Origin: Streptosporangium roseum DSM 43021
GTDB lineage: Bacteria; Actinomycetota; Actinomycetes; Streptosporangiales; Streptosporangiaceae
DNA length: 64,000 nt
NCBI RefSeq assembly: GCF_000024865.1
Contig: NC_013595.1
Span: 2,170,001 to 2,234,000, forward strand
Reading direction: 5' to 3'
This document shows, one piece after another, positions 15,769-24,817 of this stretch. How positions within the stretch are numbered: position 1 is the first letter of the stretch; each line of letters starts with the position of its first letter. The notes beneath the pieces were generated by a model that did no database searches, was not told where the DNA came from, and worked only from the letters and a program-made list of their open reading frames with translations. The position numbers were made by a program, and so were the translations under genes.

Positions 15769-18700
15769 CGGCGACGGCGTTGATCGGCGACGCCTGGATG
15801 ACGGCCTCGGGCACACCGGCCAGGCGGAGCGCGTCCTCCTGGGGCAGCCGCGCGGCCCGGCGGTGGGCGGCCTCGTACGTCCCCGCGCCCAGGGCCGCCC
15901 TCGTGGCGGCGGCCGTCCGGGAGACCTCGGGATCGTCCTCGGTGAGGATCCCCCGCAGGCCGGCGGCCGCGCCGAGCAGCAGGGCCGCGGCCGGCGCGTC
16001 GCCCTCCAGCAGCGCGAGCCCCGCCAGGGCCTCGACGGCGCGGGCGCTCTCGACGATCGATCCCGCCGCCGTCGCAACCTCGACGGCCTGCCGGTGCAGG
16101 GAACGGGCCCCGTCCAGGTCGCCGGCGGCCTCGGCGACCTTGCCGAGGCCGAAGAGGGTGGCCGTCCGGTTGCCCGCGCTCTTCACCCAGTGCGTCTCGA
16201 ACCGTTCCATCGCCTGCTCGTACAGCCGGCGCGCCCCGGCAGGGTCGCCCTCCAACCGCGCGATGTCGCCGAGGCCGCGCAGCGCCCCGGCCAGGTAGGT
16301 GGGGCTGCCCGCGTGGCGCGCGATCTCGGCCGCCCGCTCGTAGTCGGCGCGCGCCTCCGCGAGACCGGTGCCCGCCGCGTCCGGCCCGTCCGGCCCGTCC
16401 CGCCCATCCGGCGCGGCCCGCCCGGCCAGTGCGATGCGGACGCGGTGGTCGCCCCGGTTGCAGAGCAGGTCGGGGAGGTCCTCGACCGCGCCGAGCTGCT
16501 CGGTGAGGGTGAGGGCCTCGTCGATCAGGACGATCGCCTTCGAGGGGTCGCCGTACAGGCCCGCCAGACCGGCCAGCGCGTCCAGAGCCAGCGACGTCCC
16601 CCACCGGTCGCCGAGCGAGCGGAACGCGTCGGCGGCCGAGGCGAACTCGTGCTCGGCCTGCGCCAGGTCCCCGGCGGCGAGCTGCGGGTATCCCCACAGC
16701 AGATGCACCACGGCCCTCTCCCACGGGTCGGACCCGACCCGCCCGCGAGCGATCACCGAGAGCGCGGCGCGCGGGTCTCCTGCACCGGCGTTGATCATCG
16801 GCCAGAGGAGGGTGATGACCGGGTGACGGCGTGGCCGGTCCGGGTCGACGACGATCGACTCGGCCGTGGCCCGGTGGCGCTCCCACGCCTCCCGGCCGGC
16901 GTCGCTGGCCGCCGCCGTCAACGCGCAGAGCACGTACTCGTCGCCGAGGTCCGGAGGAGGGTTGTCACCGATCATGTCCAGGAGCGCGACCGCCTGCGCC
17001 GTCGCCGAGGTGCGCATGCCGCGCATCCAGAAATATGACGACAACGAGGCGAGCAGTCTGAGCGCGAGCTCGACCTCTCCCGCCTCCACGGCCCAGCGCA
17101 GCGCGGCCAGGAGGTTCTCGTGGTCCGCGCTCAGGATCCCCAGCCACTCCAGCTGCCCGGAACGCCGCAGGCGGGGATCCGCGGCCTGGGCCAGTGCCAG
17201 GAAGTGCTCCGCGTGCGCGCGCCGCAGCGCGCCGGACTCCCCGGCCGCGTCCAGCCGCTCGGCGCAGAAGGCGTGGATCGTGTCGAGCATGCGGTAGCGG
17301 CCGTCGCCGACCTCCAGCAGCGACTTGTCGGCGAGCCAGTCCAGCACGTCCCCGGCGTCGGGTCCCCCGCAGACCCGCGCCGCCGCCTCGGCGGTCGCGC
17401 CGCCGGAGAAGACCGTCAGGCGCCTGGCCATCGTCTGCTCGGCCTCCGACAGCAGATCCCAGCTCCACGCCACGACCGCGCGCAACGTCTGGTGCCTGGC
17501 CTCGGCCGTACGGCTGCCCCGCGACAGCAGGCGGAACCGGTCGTCCAGGCGGGAGGCGAGCTCGGCGAGGTCGTGCGTGCGCATTCTCGCCGCCGCGAGC
17601 TCGATCGCCAGCGGCAGGCCGTCGAGCGCCCGGCAGATCCGCCGTACGACCTCGGCGTCGGCGCCGTCCACGACGAAGCCCGACCGTACGGCGGCCGCCC
17701 GGTCGGCGAAGAGGCGCGCGGCCGGGGCGGGGGCGAGCGGGCGGACCGGCCACAGGTGCTCGCCGGTGATGGCGAGCGGTTCCCGGCTCGTCGCCAGGAT
17801 GCGCAGCTCCGGGCAGCCCGCGAGCAACCGTCCGGCCAGCGCCGCGACCGCCTCCACGATGTGCTCGCAGTTGTCGAGGACGAGCAGCGGCGGCCGGTCG
17901 GCCAGCGCGGCGATCAGCCGGGAGATGGGCGTCGTCCCGGCCGGCATGGCCAGGAGCCCGCTCTCGCGCAGGCCGAGCGCGCCGAGCACGGCCGGCGCCG
18001 GCTCCGGCCCGTCGCGCAGCGGCGCGAGCTCGACGAGGCACACGTCGGGCCGGCGGGCGGCGACCTCGATCGACAGCCGGGTCTTGCCCGCGCCGCCGGG
18101 ACCGATCAGGGTGACCAGGCGCGCCGTGCCGAGCAGCTCGGTGACCTTGGCCACGTCCTCCGCGCGGCCGACGAAGCTCGTCAGCTGCGCGGGGAGCGCG
18201 GGGGTCTCGAACGCCCGCCCGCCCCGGGGCGCGGCCCGGTGGGGCGCGGGGGTCTCGAACGGCCGCCCGCCCCGTGACGGGGCCCGATGGGGGGCGGAAG
18301 CCGCGGGCGGCGGCTCGCCCCGGAGCAGGGTCCGGTGGAGCGCGGCGAGTTCGGCCGAGGGGTCCGCGCCGAGCTCCTCGGCCAGGAGCCGCCGTGCCTC
18401 CTCGAAGGCGACGAGGGCCTCGGCCTGCCTGCCGTCGGCCCGCAGTGCCCGCATGAGGAGGCCGTGCAGCCTCTCCCGCAGGGGGTGCCGGCCGACCAGC
18501 TCCCGCAGCTCGGGTATGACGGCCCGATGCCCGCCCCGCCGCAGGTCCGCCTCGATCCGGTCCTCCAGGGCGCCGGCCCTCCGCTCCTCCAGCCGCAGGG
18601 CCTGGGCCTGGACGGAGCCGGCGTCCGCGGCGTCGGCGAGCGCGGGGCCCCGCCACAGGCCGAGGGCCGCGCGCAGGAGCGCGGACGCCTGCCCGGGGTC

Positions 18701-19045
18701 CCCGGCCTCCAGGGACCGCCGCCCCTCCACGGAGAGCCGCTCGAAGCGGTGGGCGTCGACGTCGTCCGGATCCACCGCGAGCCGGTAGCCCGCGGGGAGG
18801 AGCTCGATCGCGGCCTCCCGCCCCAGGTCTCCGCGGAGCCGGGATACCTGGGACTGCAGGGCGTGCGCCGCCCCGGCCGGCGGACGCCCGCCGTAGAGGT
18901 CGTCGACGAGGCGGTCGGCCGTCACCACCTCGCCGGGGCGGGCGAGCAGCAGGGTCAGCAGCGCCCGCCGGGCCGGTCCGCCGGTGGCCACCTCGCTCCC
19001 GTCGTCACGCCACACCCGCGTGGTGCCCAGGATCCCGAATCGCAT
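15713..19045 (-). CDS. SARP/AfsR-family regulator with BTAD, NB-ARC-like ATPase and TPR-like domains
   Basis: Residues 1-95 are an OmpR-type winged helix (MRFGILGTTRVWRDD, LLLARPGEVVTADRLVDDLYGG), followed by the bacterial transcriptional activation domain to about residue 245. A P-loop ATPase follows with Walker A GPGGAGKTR (about residues 310-318) and LLVLDNCEH as Walker B. The rest to residue 1110 is Ala/Leu-rich helical repeat of the TPR kind. Large SARPs of this type activate secondary metabolism or development in actinomycetes. The final codons (QARNSGPCDQPQSSCG) are encoded by a dispersed repeat, so the native C-terminus has probably been replaced. Confidence 0.9.
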   Translation of the reverse strand: MRFGILGTTRVWRDDGSEVATGGPARRALLTLLLARPGEVVTADRLVDDLYGGRPPAGAAHALQSQVSRLRGDLGREAAIELLPAGYRLAVDPDDVDAHRFERLSVEGRRSLEAGDPGQASALLRAALGLWRGPALADAADAGSVQAQALRLEERRAGALEDRIEADLRRGGHRAVIPELRELVGRHPLRERLHGLLMRALRADGRQAEALVAFEEARRLLAEELGADPSAELAALHRTLLRGEPPPAASAPHRAPSRGGRPFETPAPHRAAPRGGRAFETPALPAQLTSFVGRAEDVAKVTELLGTARLVTLIGPGGAGKTRLSIEVAARRPDVCLVELAPLRDGPEPAPAVLGALGLRESGLLAMPAGTTPISRLIAALADRPPLLVLDNCEHIVEAVAALAGRLLAGCPELRILATSREPLAITGEHLWPVRPLAPAPAARLFADRAAAVRSGFVVDGADAEVVRRICRALDGLPLAIELAAARMRTHDLAELASRLDDRFRLLSRGSRTAEARHQTLRAVVAWSWDLLSEAEQTMARRLTVFSGGATAEAAARVCGGPDAGDVLDWLADKSLLEVGDGRYRMLDTIHAFCAERLDAAGESGALRRAHAEHFLALAQAADPRLRRSGQLEWLGILSADHENLLAALRWAVEAGEVELALRLLASLSSYFWMRGMRTSATAQAVALLDMIGDNPPPDLGDEYVLCALTAAASDAGREAWERHRATAESIVVDPDRPRRHPVITLLWPMINAGAGDPRAALSVIARGRVGSDPWERAVVHLLWGYPQLAAGDLAQAEHEFASAADAFRSLGDRWGTSLALDALAGLAGLYGDPSKAIVLIDEALTLTEQLGAVEDLPDLLCNRGDHRVRIALAGRAAPDGRDGPDGPDAAGTGLAEARADYERAAEIARHAGSPTYLAGALRGLGDIARLEGDPAGARRLYEQAMERFETHWVKSAGNRTATLFGLGKVAEAAGDLDGARSLHRQAVEVATAAGSIVESARAVEALAGLALLEGDAPAAALLLGAAAGLRGILTEDDPEVSRTAAATRAALGAGTYEAAHRRAARLPQEDALRLAGVPEAVIQASPINAVAGYQARNSGPCDQPQSSCG

Positions 19046-19084
19046 GGGGACGATTGTCCCCCGCTCACCAGGGGGCGGGGAGCC

Positions 19085-20503
19085 TCAGGGGCTGGGGAGC
19101 TCGGCCAGCGGCAGCCGTACCTGGAAGCGGGTGTCGCCCGGCACCGACTCCACGCGCAGGTCGCCGCCGTGCCGGCCGGCGACGATGCGGAAGGAGATGT
19201 CCAGGCCCAGGCCGGTGCCCTCGCCGACGGACTTGGTGGTGAAGAACGGCTCGAAGATCCGCTCGCGCAGGTGCTCGGGGACGCCGGGGCCGGTGTCGCA
19301 GATCTCGATCAGGGCGGTGGTGTCGTGTTCCAGGCGGGTGCGGACGGTCAGCGTGCCGGTGCCGGCCATCGCGTCCAGCGCGTTGTGGATCAGGTTGGTC
19401 CACACCTGGTTGAGCTCTCCGGCGTAGCCGGGGATCGGCGGCAGCTCCGGGTCGTAGTCGGTGGCCAGGCTGATCCCGGGCGGGATCTTGCCCCGGAACA
19501 TGGTGAGCGTGCTGTCCAGCAGCTCCCGGACGTCTATGGTCTGGTACGGCGCGCGGTCCATCTGGGAGTACTGCTTGGCGGAGGCGAGCAGCGAGGAGAT
19601 GCGCTCGGTCGCGTCGGTCACCTCGTTCAGCATCTGGTTGATCTCGATGGCCTCGGCGAGCCAGTGCATCGCCCCGGACAGGTGCTCCTCCCCGACCGCG
19701 TCGCGGACCCTCTCCACTCCGCCGGCCTTGAACCCGGCGGCGACCAGCGCCGGCGCGAGCTCCCAGCCGTCCGACACCCCGGCCGCCTCCAGCTCGTCGC
19801 CCAGCTCGTCCTCGGCGTCGGAGATGTCCAGCGGGGACCGCGCGGGCAGGCTCGCGGCCTTGTCCGTGCAGCCCTCCTGCAGGTCGATCAGCGCGCGCAG
19901 CCGTCCGGCCGAGATGCCCGCCTCGGCCAGCGAGGCGAGCTGCCGCCGCGCCGACCGGACCTTCTCCCGCATCTCGCCCACGGCCCGTACGGCCGCCGCC
20001 GCAGGGTTGTTGAGCTCGTGGGTGAGCCCCGCAGTGATCGTGCCGAGGGCGGTCAGCCGCTGCCGCCGGTCGATGATCTCCCGCTGGGCGAGCCCGCCGA
20101 GACGCACCCCGTCGAGCAGGTGGACCGCCATCGGGAACCACTCGCCGATCATCAGGCCGTACTTCTTGGCCGGGAGCACGAAGAGCCGCGAGGGCTTGGT
20201 CGCGCGCAGCGAGTGGGAGTAGGTGTCCGGAGCCCGGTCGCCCAGGTAGGCGGAGGTCGCTCCGGCGTAGACCCCGCGCTGGGAGGTGGGGGTCATGGTG
20301 ACCACCCCGGCGGGGGTCTCGGTGGACATGACGATCTCGCCGTCGATGAGCACGAGGAAACACTCGGCCGGGTCGCCCTGCCGCACGATCAGCTCGCCGG
20401 CGCCGAACTCCCGCTCCTCGCCGTGGGAGGCCAGCCACTCCAGCTTCTCGTCGTCGAGTTTCTCGAAGAGGAACAGCCCGCGCAGGACATCCGTGCTGGT
20501 CAT
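19085..20503 (-). CDS. Histidine kinase with N-terminal cyclic-nucleotide-binding domain
   Basis: Residues 1-130 form a cNMP-binding/CRP-like beta-roll (LFLFEKLDDEKLEWL, REFGAGELIVRQGDPAECFL). The H-box LTHELNNPAAAA places the phospho-accepting His at about residue 162; the ATPase has the N-box (WTNLIHNALDAM), G1 (CDTGPGVP), F (FEPFFTTKS) and G2 (GTGLGLDIS) boxes. There is no transmembrane segment, so it is a soluble kinase. GGAGCT stands before the ATG at 20503. It lies 62 bp downstream of, and on the same strand as, the receiver/reductase fusion, so the two form a two-component pair in one operon. Confidence 0.9.
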   Translation of the reverse strand: MTSTDVLRGLFLFEKLDDEKLEWLASHGEEREFGAGELIVRQGDPAECFLVLIDGEIVMSTETPAGVVTMTPTSQRGVYAGATSAYLGDRAPDTYSHSLRATKPSRLFVLPAKKYGLMIGEWFPMAVHLLDGVRLGGLAQREIIDRRQRLTALGTITAGLTHELNNPAAAAVRAVGEMREKVRSARRQLASLAEAGISAGRLRALIDLQEGCTDKAASLPARSPLDISDAEDELGDELEAAGVSDGWELAPALVAAGFKAGGVERVRDAVGEEHLSGAMHWLAEAIEINQMLNEVTDATERISSLLASAKQYSQMDRAPYQTIDVRELLDSTLTMFRGKIPPGISLATDYDPELPPIPGYAGELNQVWTNLIHNALDAMAGTGTLTVRTRLEHDTTALIEICDTGPGVPEHLRERIFEPFFTTKSVGEGTGLGLDISFRIVAGRHGGDLRVESVPGDTRFQVRLPLAELPSP

Positions 20504-20565
20504 GAGAGCTCCTTCGTCGCCCGTGGCCCAGGCGCCGCGCGGGCCGGGGCCCTCGCTCCGTCCGG

Positions 20566-22230
20566 TCACGCCTTCTCCAGGTAGCGGTGGACGAGTGCCA
20601 CGGCCATCGCGCCCTCGCCGACCGCGGAGGCGACCCGTTTGATCGAGTCGGCGCGGACGTCCCCGGCGGCGAAGACTCCGGGCACGTTGGTCTCCAGGTG
20701 GTACGGCTCGCGCCGGAGCGGCCAGTTGCGGGGGCGGCTCTCGGCGGAGGTCAGGTCGGGCCCGGTGAGGACGAAGCCCTTGGCGTCGCGCTCGATCGTG
20801 TCGCCGAGCCAGTCGGTGAACGGCTCGGCGCCGATGAAGACGAACAGCCACTCGCTGTCGACCGTCCGCTCGCCGTCCGGGCCCTTGAGTGTGAGCCGCT
20901 CCAGGTGGTCGTCGCCCTCCGCGCCGACCACCTCGGTCCCGGTGTGCACCTCGATGTTCGGGATGTTGGAGATCTGCTCGATCAGGTAGTGCGACATGGA
21001 CCTCTCCAGCCCGTCGCTCCGGACGATCAGGTGGACCCTGCTGGCGTAGCCGGACAGGAAGACCGCGCCCTGCCCCGCGGAGTTGGCCGCGCCGACGATG
21101 TAGACCTCGTGGTCCCTGCACTCGGGCGCCTCGGTCACGGCCGCGCCGTAGTAGGTGCCCCGGCCCACGAAGTCGTCCAGGCCGGGGGCGGCCAGCCGCC
21201 GGTAGGAGACCCCGGTGGCCAGGATCACGGTGTGCGCGGCGATGCTGCTGCCGTCGGCGAAGCCGACCACCCGGGCCTGGCCCTTGACCTCCAGGCTGGT
21301 GACCGTGCGGGCGGTGAGCAGCTCGGCGCCGAACTTCAGCGCCTGGCGGCGGGCCCGGTCGGCGAGCTGGGCGCCGGAGACGCCGTCGGGGAAGCCCAGG
21401 TAGTTCTCGATGCGGGAGCTCTGCCCGGCCTGCCCGCCGGAGGCGTGCTGCTCGACCATCACGGTGCGCAGGCCCTCGGAGGCCCCGTAGACCGCCGCGC
21501 CGAGCCCGCCGGGGCCGCCGCCGATGACGATCAGGTCGTAGAAGTCGGTGGCCGGGGCGGTGGACAGGCCGACCGCCGCGGCCAGCTCGGCGGTGGTCGG
21601 GGCGATGAGCTTCGTGCCGTCTGCGGTGATGACCAGCGGCAGCTTGGCCGGGCTGATCTCGCACTCCTCGCCGGCGGCGGCCAGGAGCTGCGCACCCTCG
21701 GGGTCGTCGGCCAGCATCCAGTGGTAGGGCACCTGGTTGCGGGACAGGAAGTCGCGGATCTTGTAGGACCTGGCCGACCAGCGGGCTCCCACCACCCTCA
21801 GCTCGTCGGACTCGCGCCGGTCGGCCCGGTGCCAGGCGTCGAGCAGGGCGTCCAGGACCGGGTAGAACTTCTCCTCCGGCGGGTCCCACGGCTTGAGCAT
21901 GTAGTGGTCGAGATCCACCACGTTGATCGCCTGGATCGCCGCGTCGGTGTCGGCGTAGGCGGTGAGCAGCACGCGGCGGGCGTAGGGATACAGGTCCATC
22001 GCCTGCTCCAGGAACTCCACGCCGTTCATCTGGGGCATCCGGTAGTCGGCGAGAATCGCCGCGACGTCGTCGCCGCGCAGCCGGAGCTGGCGGACGCTCT
22101 CCATTCCCGCGATCGCGGTGTCGGCCCGGACGATGCGGTAGGAATGGCCGTAACGGCGCCGTAGATCGCGCGCCACGGAACGTGAGACGCCCGGATCGTC
22201 GTCGACCGTCATGATGACCGGCTTATCCAT
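20566..22230 (-). CDS. Fusion of response-regulator receiver, thioredoxin-like and thioredoxin-reductase-like domains
   Basis: Residues 1-130 are a receiver with the acidic pocket (VDDD at 9-12), phospho-acceptor D62 (LADYRMP), conserved Thr (LLTAYAD) and Lys (MLKPWD). A glutaredoxin-fold-like segment follows (RVVGARWSARSYKIRDFL, LPLVITADG) without a Cys pair. The C-terminal two thirds bind FAD and NAD(P)H (VIGGGPGGLGAAVYG, AAGDVRADSIKRVASAVGEG) as in thioredoxin reductase, but the segment where the redox CxxC should be reads YYGAAVTEAPEC, so a disulfide-reductase mechanism is unlikely. The start at 22230 follows GGAAGGCAGG. Its partner is presumably the downstream kinase; the TrmB gene lies just upstream. 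Confidence 0.9.
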   Translation of the reverse strand: MDKPVIMTVDDDPGVSRSVARDLRRRYGHSYRIVRADTAIAGMESVRQLRLRGDDVAAILADYRMPQMNGVEFLEQAMDLYPYARRVLLTAYADTDAAIQAINVVDLDHYMLKPWDPPEEKFYPVLDALLDAWHRADRRESDELRVVGARWSARSYKIRDFLSRNQVPYHWMLADDPEGAQLLAAAGEECEISPAKLPLVITADGTKLIAPTTAELAAAVGLSTAPATDFYDLIVIGGGPGGLGAAVYGASEGLRTVMVEQHASGGQAGQSSRIENYLGFPDGVSGAQLADRARRQALKFGAELLTARTVTSLEVKGQARVVGFADGSSIAAHTVILATGVSYRRLAAPGLDDFVGRGTYYGAAVTEAPECRDHEVYIVGAANSAGQGAVFLSGYASRVHLIVRSDGLERSMSHYLIEQISNIPNIEVHTGTEVVGAEGDDHLERLTLKGPDGERTVDSEWLFVFIGAEPFTDWLGDTIERDAKGFVLTGPDLTSAESRPRNWPLRREPYHLETNVPGVFAAGDVRADSIKRVASAVGEGAMAVALVHRYLEKA

Positions 22231-22292
22231 GACCTGCCTTCCCCCGAAATAAGACAACCTCTATCGAAGGATGTCACATCCCCCGATAGGGC

Positions 22293-23168
22293 TCAGCCTG
22301 CCGGAAGCTCGGGGGCGGGGCATCCGGCCGCGCGGAGCAGGGCGGCCGGCCGGCCGCGGCCGGCGCGCAGCCGGGTGAACTCCGGATCGCTGGTCCAGAA
22401 CTCGCGCAGCGACTCGTGCCCGACCCGGTCGGCGATGATCTGCAGGGCGATGTCGTGCCTGATGTATTCCACCGCCATCAGGACCACGGCCGGGTCCTCG
22501 GTGTAGACGCCCCAGGCCGAGCCGCCCAGGAACCCGCCTATCAGGGCCTCCCGGCGATCGGCCGCGACGACCAGGAGGCGGCAGCCCAGGTTCTCCATGA
22601 TCACATCCGGGGTGGAGAACCGGTGCTCGTACAGGTGCCCGACCACCTCCTCGGCGGGGCCGAAGTGCATCACCGAGGCGTCGACCCCTCGCCCGACCGC
22701 CCGCCGGACCAGCGGGGACAGCCGCTTCATCTCCTCCGGCCAGATCGACAGGAACAGGTCGGTGTGCGAGGCGGCCACCACGTCCTCGGCGCGGGCCAGC
22801 AGGGCTCCGGCGTCCTTGAGGTTGTGGATCAGGTGGGCCTCGGGCGGCGCCACGATCGTGGGCAGCGAGGCCTGCAGCGACTCGATCGAGTCGTCGAACT
22901 CCCGGCGCATGCGCTCCAGCAGCGACCGGGGCGGCAGCGGCAGGTAGTCGGTGGCGTCCTCGGCGCCGCGCACCTCGTAGGCCGCGCCCTTGGCCACCAG
23001 CTTGCCCAGCGTCTCGTAGACCGTGCTGCGCGGCACGCCGGAACGCTTGGCCACCTCGTAGCCGTTGAGCGGCTGCCCGGAGCCGACCAGCGTGACATAG
23101 GCCTTGGCCTCGTAGCCCGACATGCCCAGGCGCTGCAACTGCTCTACTACGTCCCGCATCGCAGTCAT
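22293..23168 (-). CDS. TrmB-family HTH transcriptional regulator
   Basis: The N-terminal winged helix reads LQRLGMSGYEAKAYVTLVGS and KRSGVPRSTVYETLGKLVAKG, the TrmB signature, followed by a coiled coil (about residues 75-110) and a C-terminal sensor-like domain (LLVVAADRREALIGGFLG). Archaeal relatives sense sugars; bacterial ligands are mostly unknown. Starts at 23168 and 23159 are both possible, and no clear ribosome binding site decides. It is immediately upstream of and co-directional with the receiver/reductase and kinase genes (about 60 bp gap), so it may be the operon's regulator or first gene. Confidence 0.85.
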   Translation of the reverse strand: MTAMRDVVEQLQRLGMSGYEAKAYVTLVGSGQPLNGYEVAKRSGVPRSTVYETLGKLVAKGAAYEVRGAEDATDYLPLPPRSLLERMRREFDDSIESLQASLPTIVAPPEAHLIHNLKDAGALLARAEDVVAASHTDLFLSIWPEEMKRLSPLVRRAVGRGVDASVMHFGPAEEVVGHLYEHRFSTPDVIMENLGCRLLVVAADRREALIGGFLGGSAWGVYTEDPAVVLMAVEYIRHDIALQIIADRVGHESLREFWTSDPEFTRLRAGRGRPAALLRAAGCPAPELPAG

Positions 23169-23588
23169 GCTACGGCGCGCGGCGGCAGTTTTGCGTTGTC
23201 CTAAAGCACCTGATTCGGCTTTGTATTTATCATTCTGGAGTGCTCGCCGGTGAAATGGCCGCCATGGACCCGCCGGCCTGGGGATGAATGCCCTTCCTGA
23301 GGGTTTCCGCAGAAGCCGAATCGGATTCATTATGTGGGACCGCGCGCCCCGTGGCGAGTCATGCGGGACCATGCGCCCCGTGCGAGTCTCCGAGGCGCCG
23401 GCGGGCCCCGGACCTTCCGTACGGGCTCTCCGCCTCGCGCGACCGCCCGCCGCGGCGGGACGTGCCAGGGGCCTTCCCTCACACCCGCGCGAGACGAGCC
23501 GAAACGTATCGGCTTGTTCAATTGCGGGAGAACGCCGGAGGCCGCGGCCACCCCCGGCAGGGTGGTCGCGGCCTCGGTGCGCGTCCGA
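23169..23588. other. Intergenic region between trmB-like gene and glnII
   Basis: It holds the trmB-side promoter region (AT-rich 23215-23245), two near-identical stretches containing GCGCCCCGTG (about 23330-23395), and the glnII terminator at 23538-23575. No gene is visible. Confidence 0.5.
23538..23575 (-). terminator. Hairpin terminator downstream of glnII
   Basis: GAGGCCGCGGCCACC pairs with GGTGGTCGCGGCCTC around the loop CCCGGCAG, with a single G-T type mismatch. It begins 13 bp beyond the glnII stop codon. There is no long U-tract, as is common in actinomycetes. Confidence 0.75.
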
Positions 23589-24602
23589 TCAGACCTGGCC
23601 GGCCTTCTCCAGGGCGGTGCAGCAGGTGTCCACGATGAGGCGGGTCACCAGGTAGGGGTCGACGTTGGCGTTGGGGCGACGGTCCTCGATGTAGCCCTTC
23701 TTCTCCACCTCGACCTGCCACGGGATGCGGACCGAGGCGCCGCGGTCGGAGACGCCGTAGCTGAACTTGTTCCACGGAGCGGTCTCGTGGTGACCGGTCA
23801 GGCGCTCCTCGATGCCGGCGCCGTAGTGCTTGACGTGCTCCGCGGCGTTCTCGGCCAGAGCCTCGCAGGCGGTGATGATCGGGTCGTAGCCCTCACGCAT
23901 CGCCTTGGTGGAGAAGTTGGTGTGCGCGCCCGCGCCGTTCCAGTCGCCCTTCACCGGCTTGGCGTCGAGCGTGGCGGCGATGTCGAAGTCCTCGGCGATG
24001 CGGTAGAGCAGCCACCGGGCGATCCACATGTGGTCGGAGACCTCCACGGGACCCGCCGGGCCAACCTGGAACTCCCACTGGCCGGGCATGACCTCGGCGT
24101 TGATGCCGGAGATCGCCAGGCCGGCCTCAAGGCAGAGGTCGAGGTGCTTCTCGACGACGTCGCGGCCGAAGACCTCGTCGGCGCCGACGCCGCAGTAGTA
24201 GCCGCCCTGCGGGGCGGGGAAGCCGCCGAGCGGGAAGCCGAGCGGGCGGCCCTCCTTGAAGAAGGTGTACTCCTGCTCGATGCCGAACCACGACTCCTGG
24301 TCGGCGTACTTCTCGGCGACCTCGACGAGCGCGGCGCGGGTGTTGCTGGCGTGCGGGGTCATGTCGGTGTCGAGGACCTCGCAGAGCACCAGCACGTTGC
24401 TGCCGCCGCGGATCGGGTCCGGACAGGTGAACGCCGGCTTGAGCACGCGGTCGGAGGAGCCGCCGTCAGCCTGGTTGGTGCTGGACCCGTCGAAGCCCCA
24501 GACCGGGAGCTCGGCGCCGTCGGCCAGGATCCTGGTCTTCGAACGGAGCTTGGCGGTCGGCTCGGTGCCGTCGATCCAGATGTATTCAGCCTTGAAGGTC
24601 AT
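23589..24602 (-). CDS. glnII: Glutamine synthetase type II
   Basis: The 337-residue length and sequence (MTFKAEYIWIDGTEPTAKLR, WGFDGSSTNQADG, GIEQEYTF, VMPGQWEFQVGP, GAGAHTNFSTKAMR, NKFSYGVSDRG) are those of the eukaryote-like GSII, which makes glutamine from glutamate, ammonia and ATP in the cytoplasm. It is usually the second, nitrogen-regulated glutamine synthetase of actinomycetes. The ATG at 24602 follows AGGAG-like sequence. Upstream (about 24650-24700) a GTAAC half-site is present, but I do not see a full GlnR box. A strong hairpin terminates the gene. Confidence 0.95.
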   Translation of the reverse strand: MTFKAEYIWIDGTEPTAKLRSKTRILADGAELPVWGFDGSSTNQADGGSSDRVLKPAFTCPDPIRGGSNVLVLCEVLDTDMTPHASNTRAALVEVAEKYADQESWFGIEQEYTFFKEGRPLGFPLGGFPAPQGGYYCGVGADEVFGRDVVEKHLDLCLEAGLAISGINAEVMPGQWEFQVGPAGPVEVSDHMWIARWLLYRIAEDFDIAATLDAKPVKGDWNGAGAHTNFSTKAMREGYDPIITACEALAENAAEHVKHYGAGIEERLTGHHETAPWNKFSYGVSDRGASVRIPWQVEVEKKGYIEDRRPNANVDPYLVTRLIVDTCCTALEKAGQV

Positions 24603-24768
24603 CGGCGGAGTCCTTGAGGAGGGAGTGGTTTGCTGCTCTCAAAGAGTTGCAAGTCGCGATTTCGCATCTGTTGCCCGAATGTGAACAGGATGTTACTCAA
24701 GCCCGTTTCTCCAGGCAGGGGCCGCGAGAAAAGTTTGCACATGCCTCTTTCGGGGCTGTGAGCTGCCC

Positions 24769-24816
24769 GTCCGCCCTCCGCGCCGCCGGGACGTCCGCCC
24801 TCCGCGCCGCCGGGAC
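24769..24816. repeat. 24-bp tandem duplication at the 3' end of the MerR gene
   Basis: A 24-bp unit beginning GTCCGCCCTCCGCGCCGCCG occurs twice without a gap (24769-24792, 24793-24816), directly before the stop codon of the MerR gene at 24818. It looks like a slippage product. Confidence 0.8.
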
Positions 24817-24817
24817 G

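Noticed and set aside
24640..24710. GlnR box upstream of glnII
   Set aside because: Only a single GTAAC half-site is present; the second half-site at the required spacing does not match.
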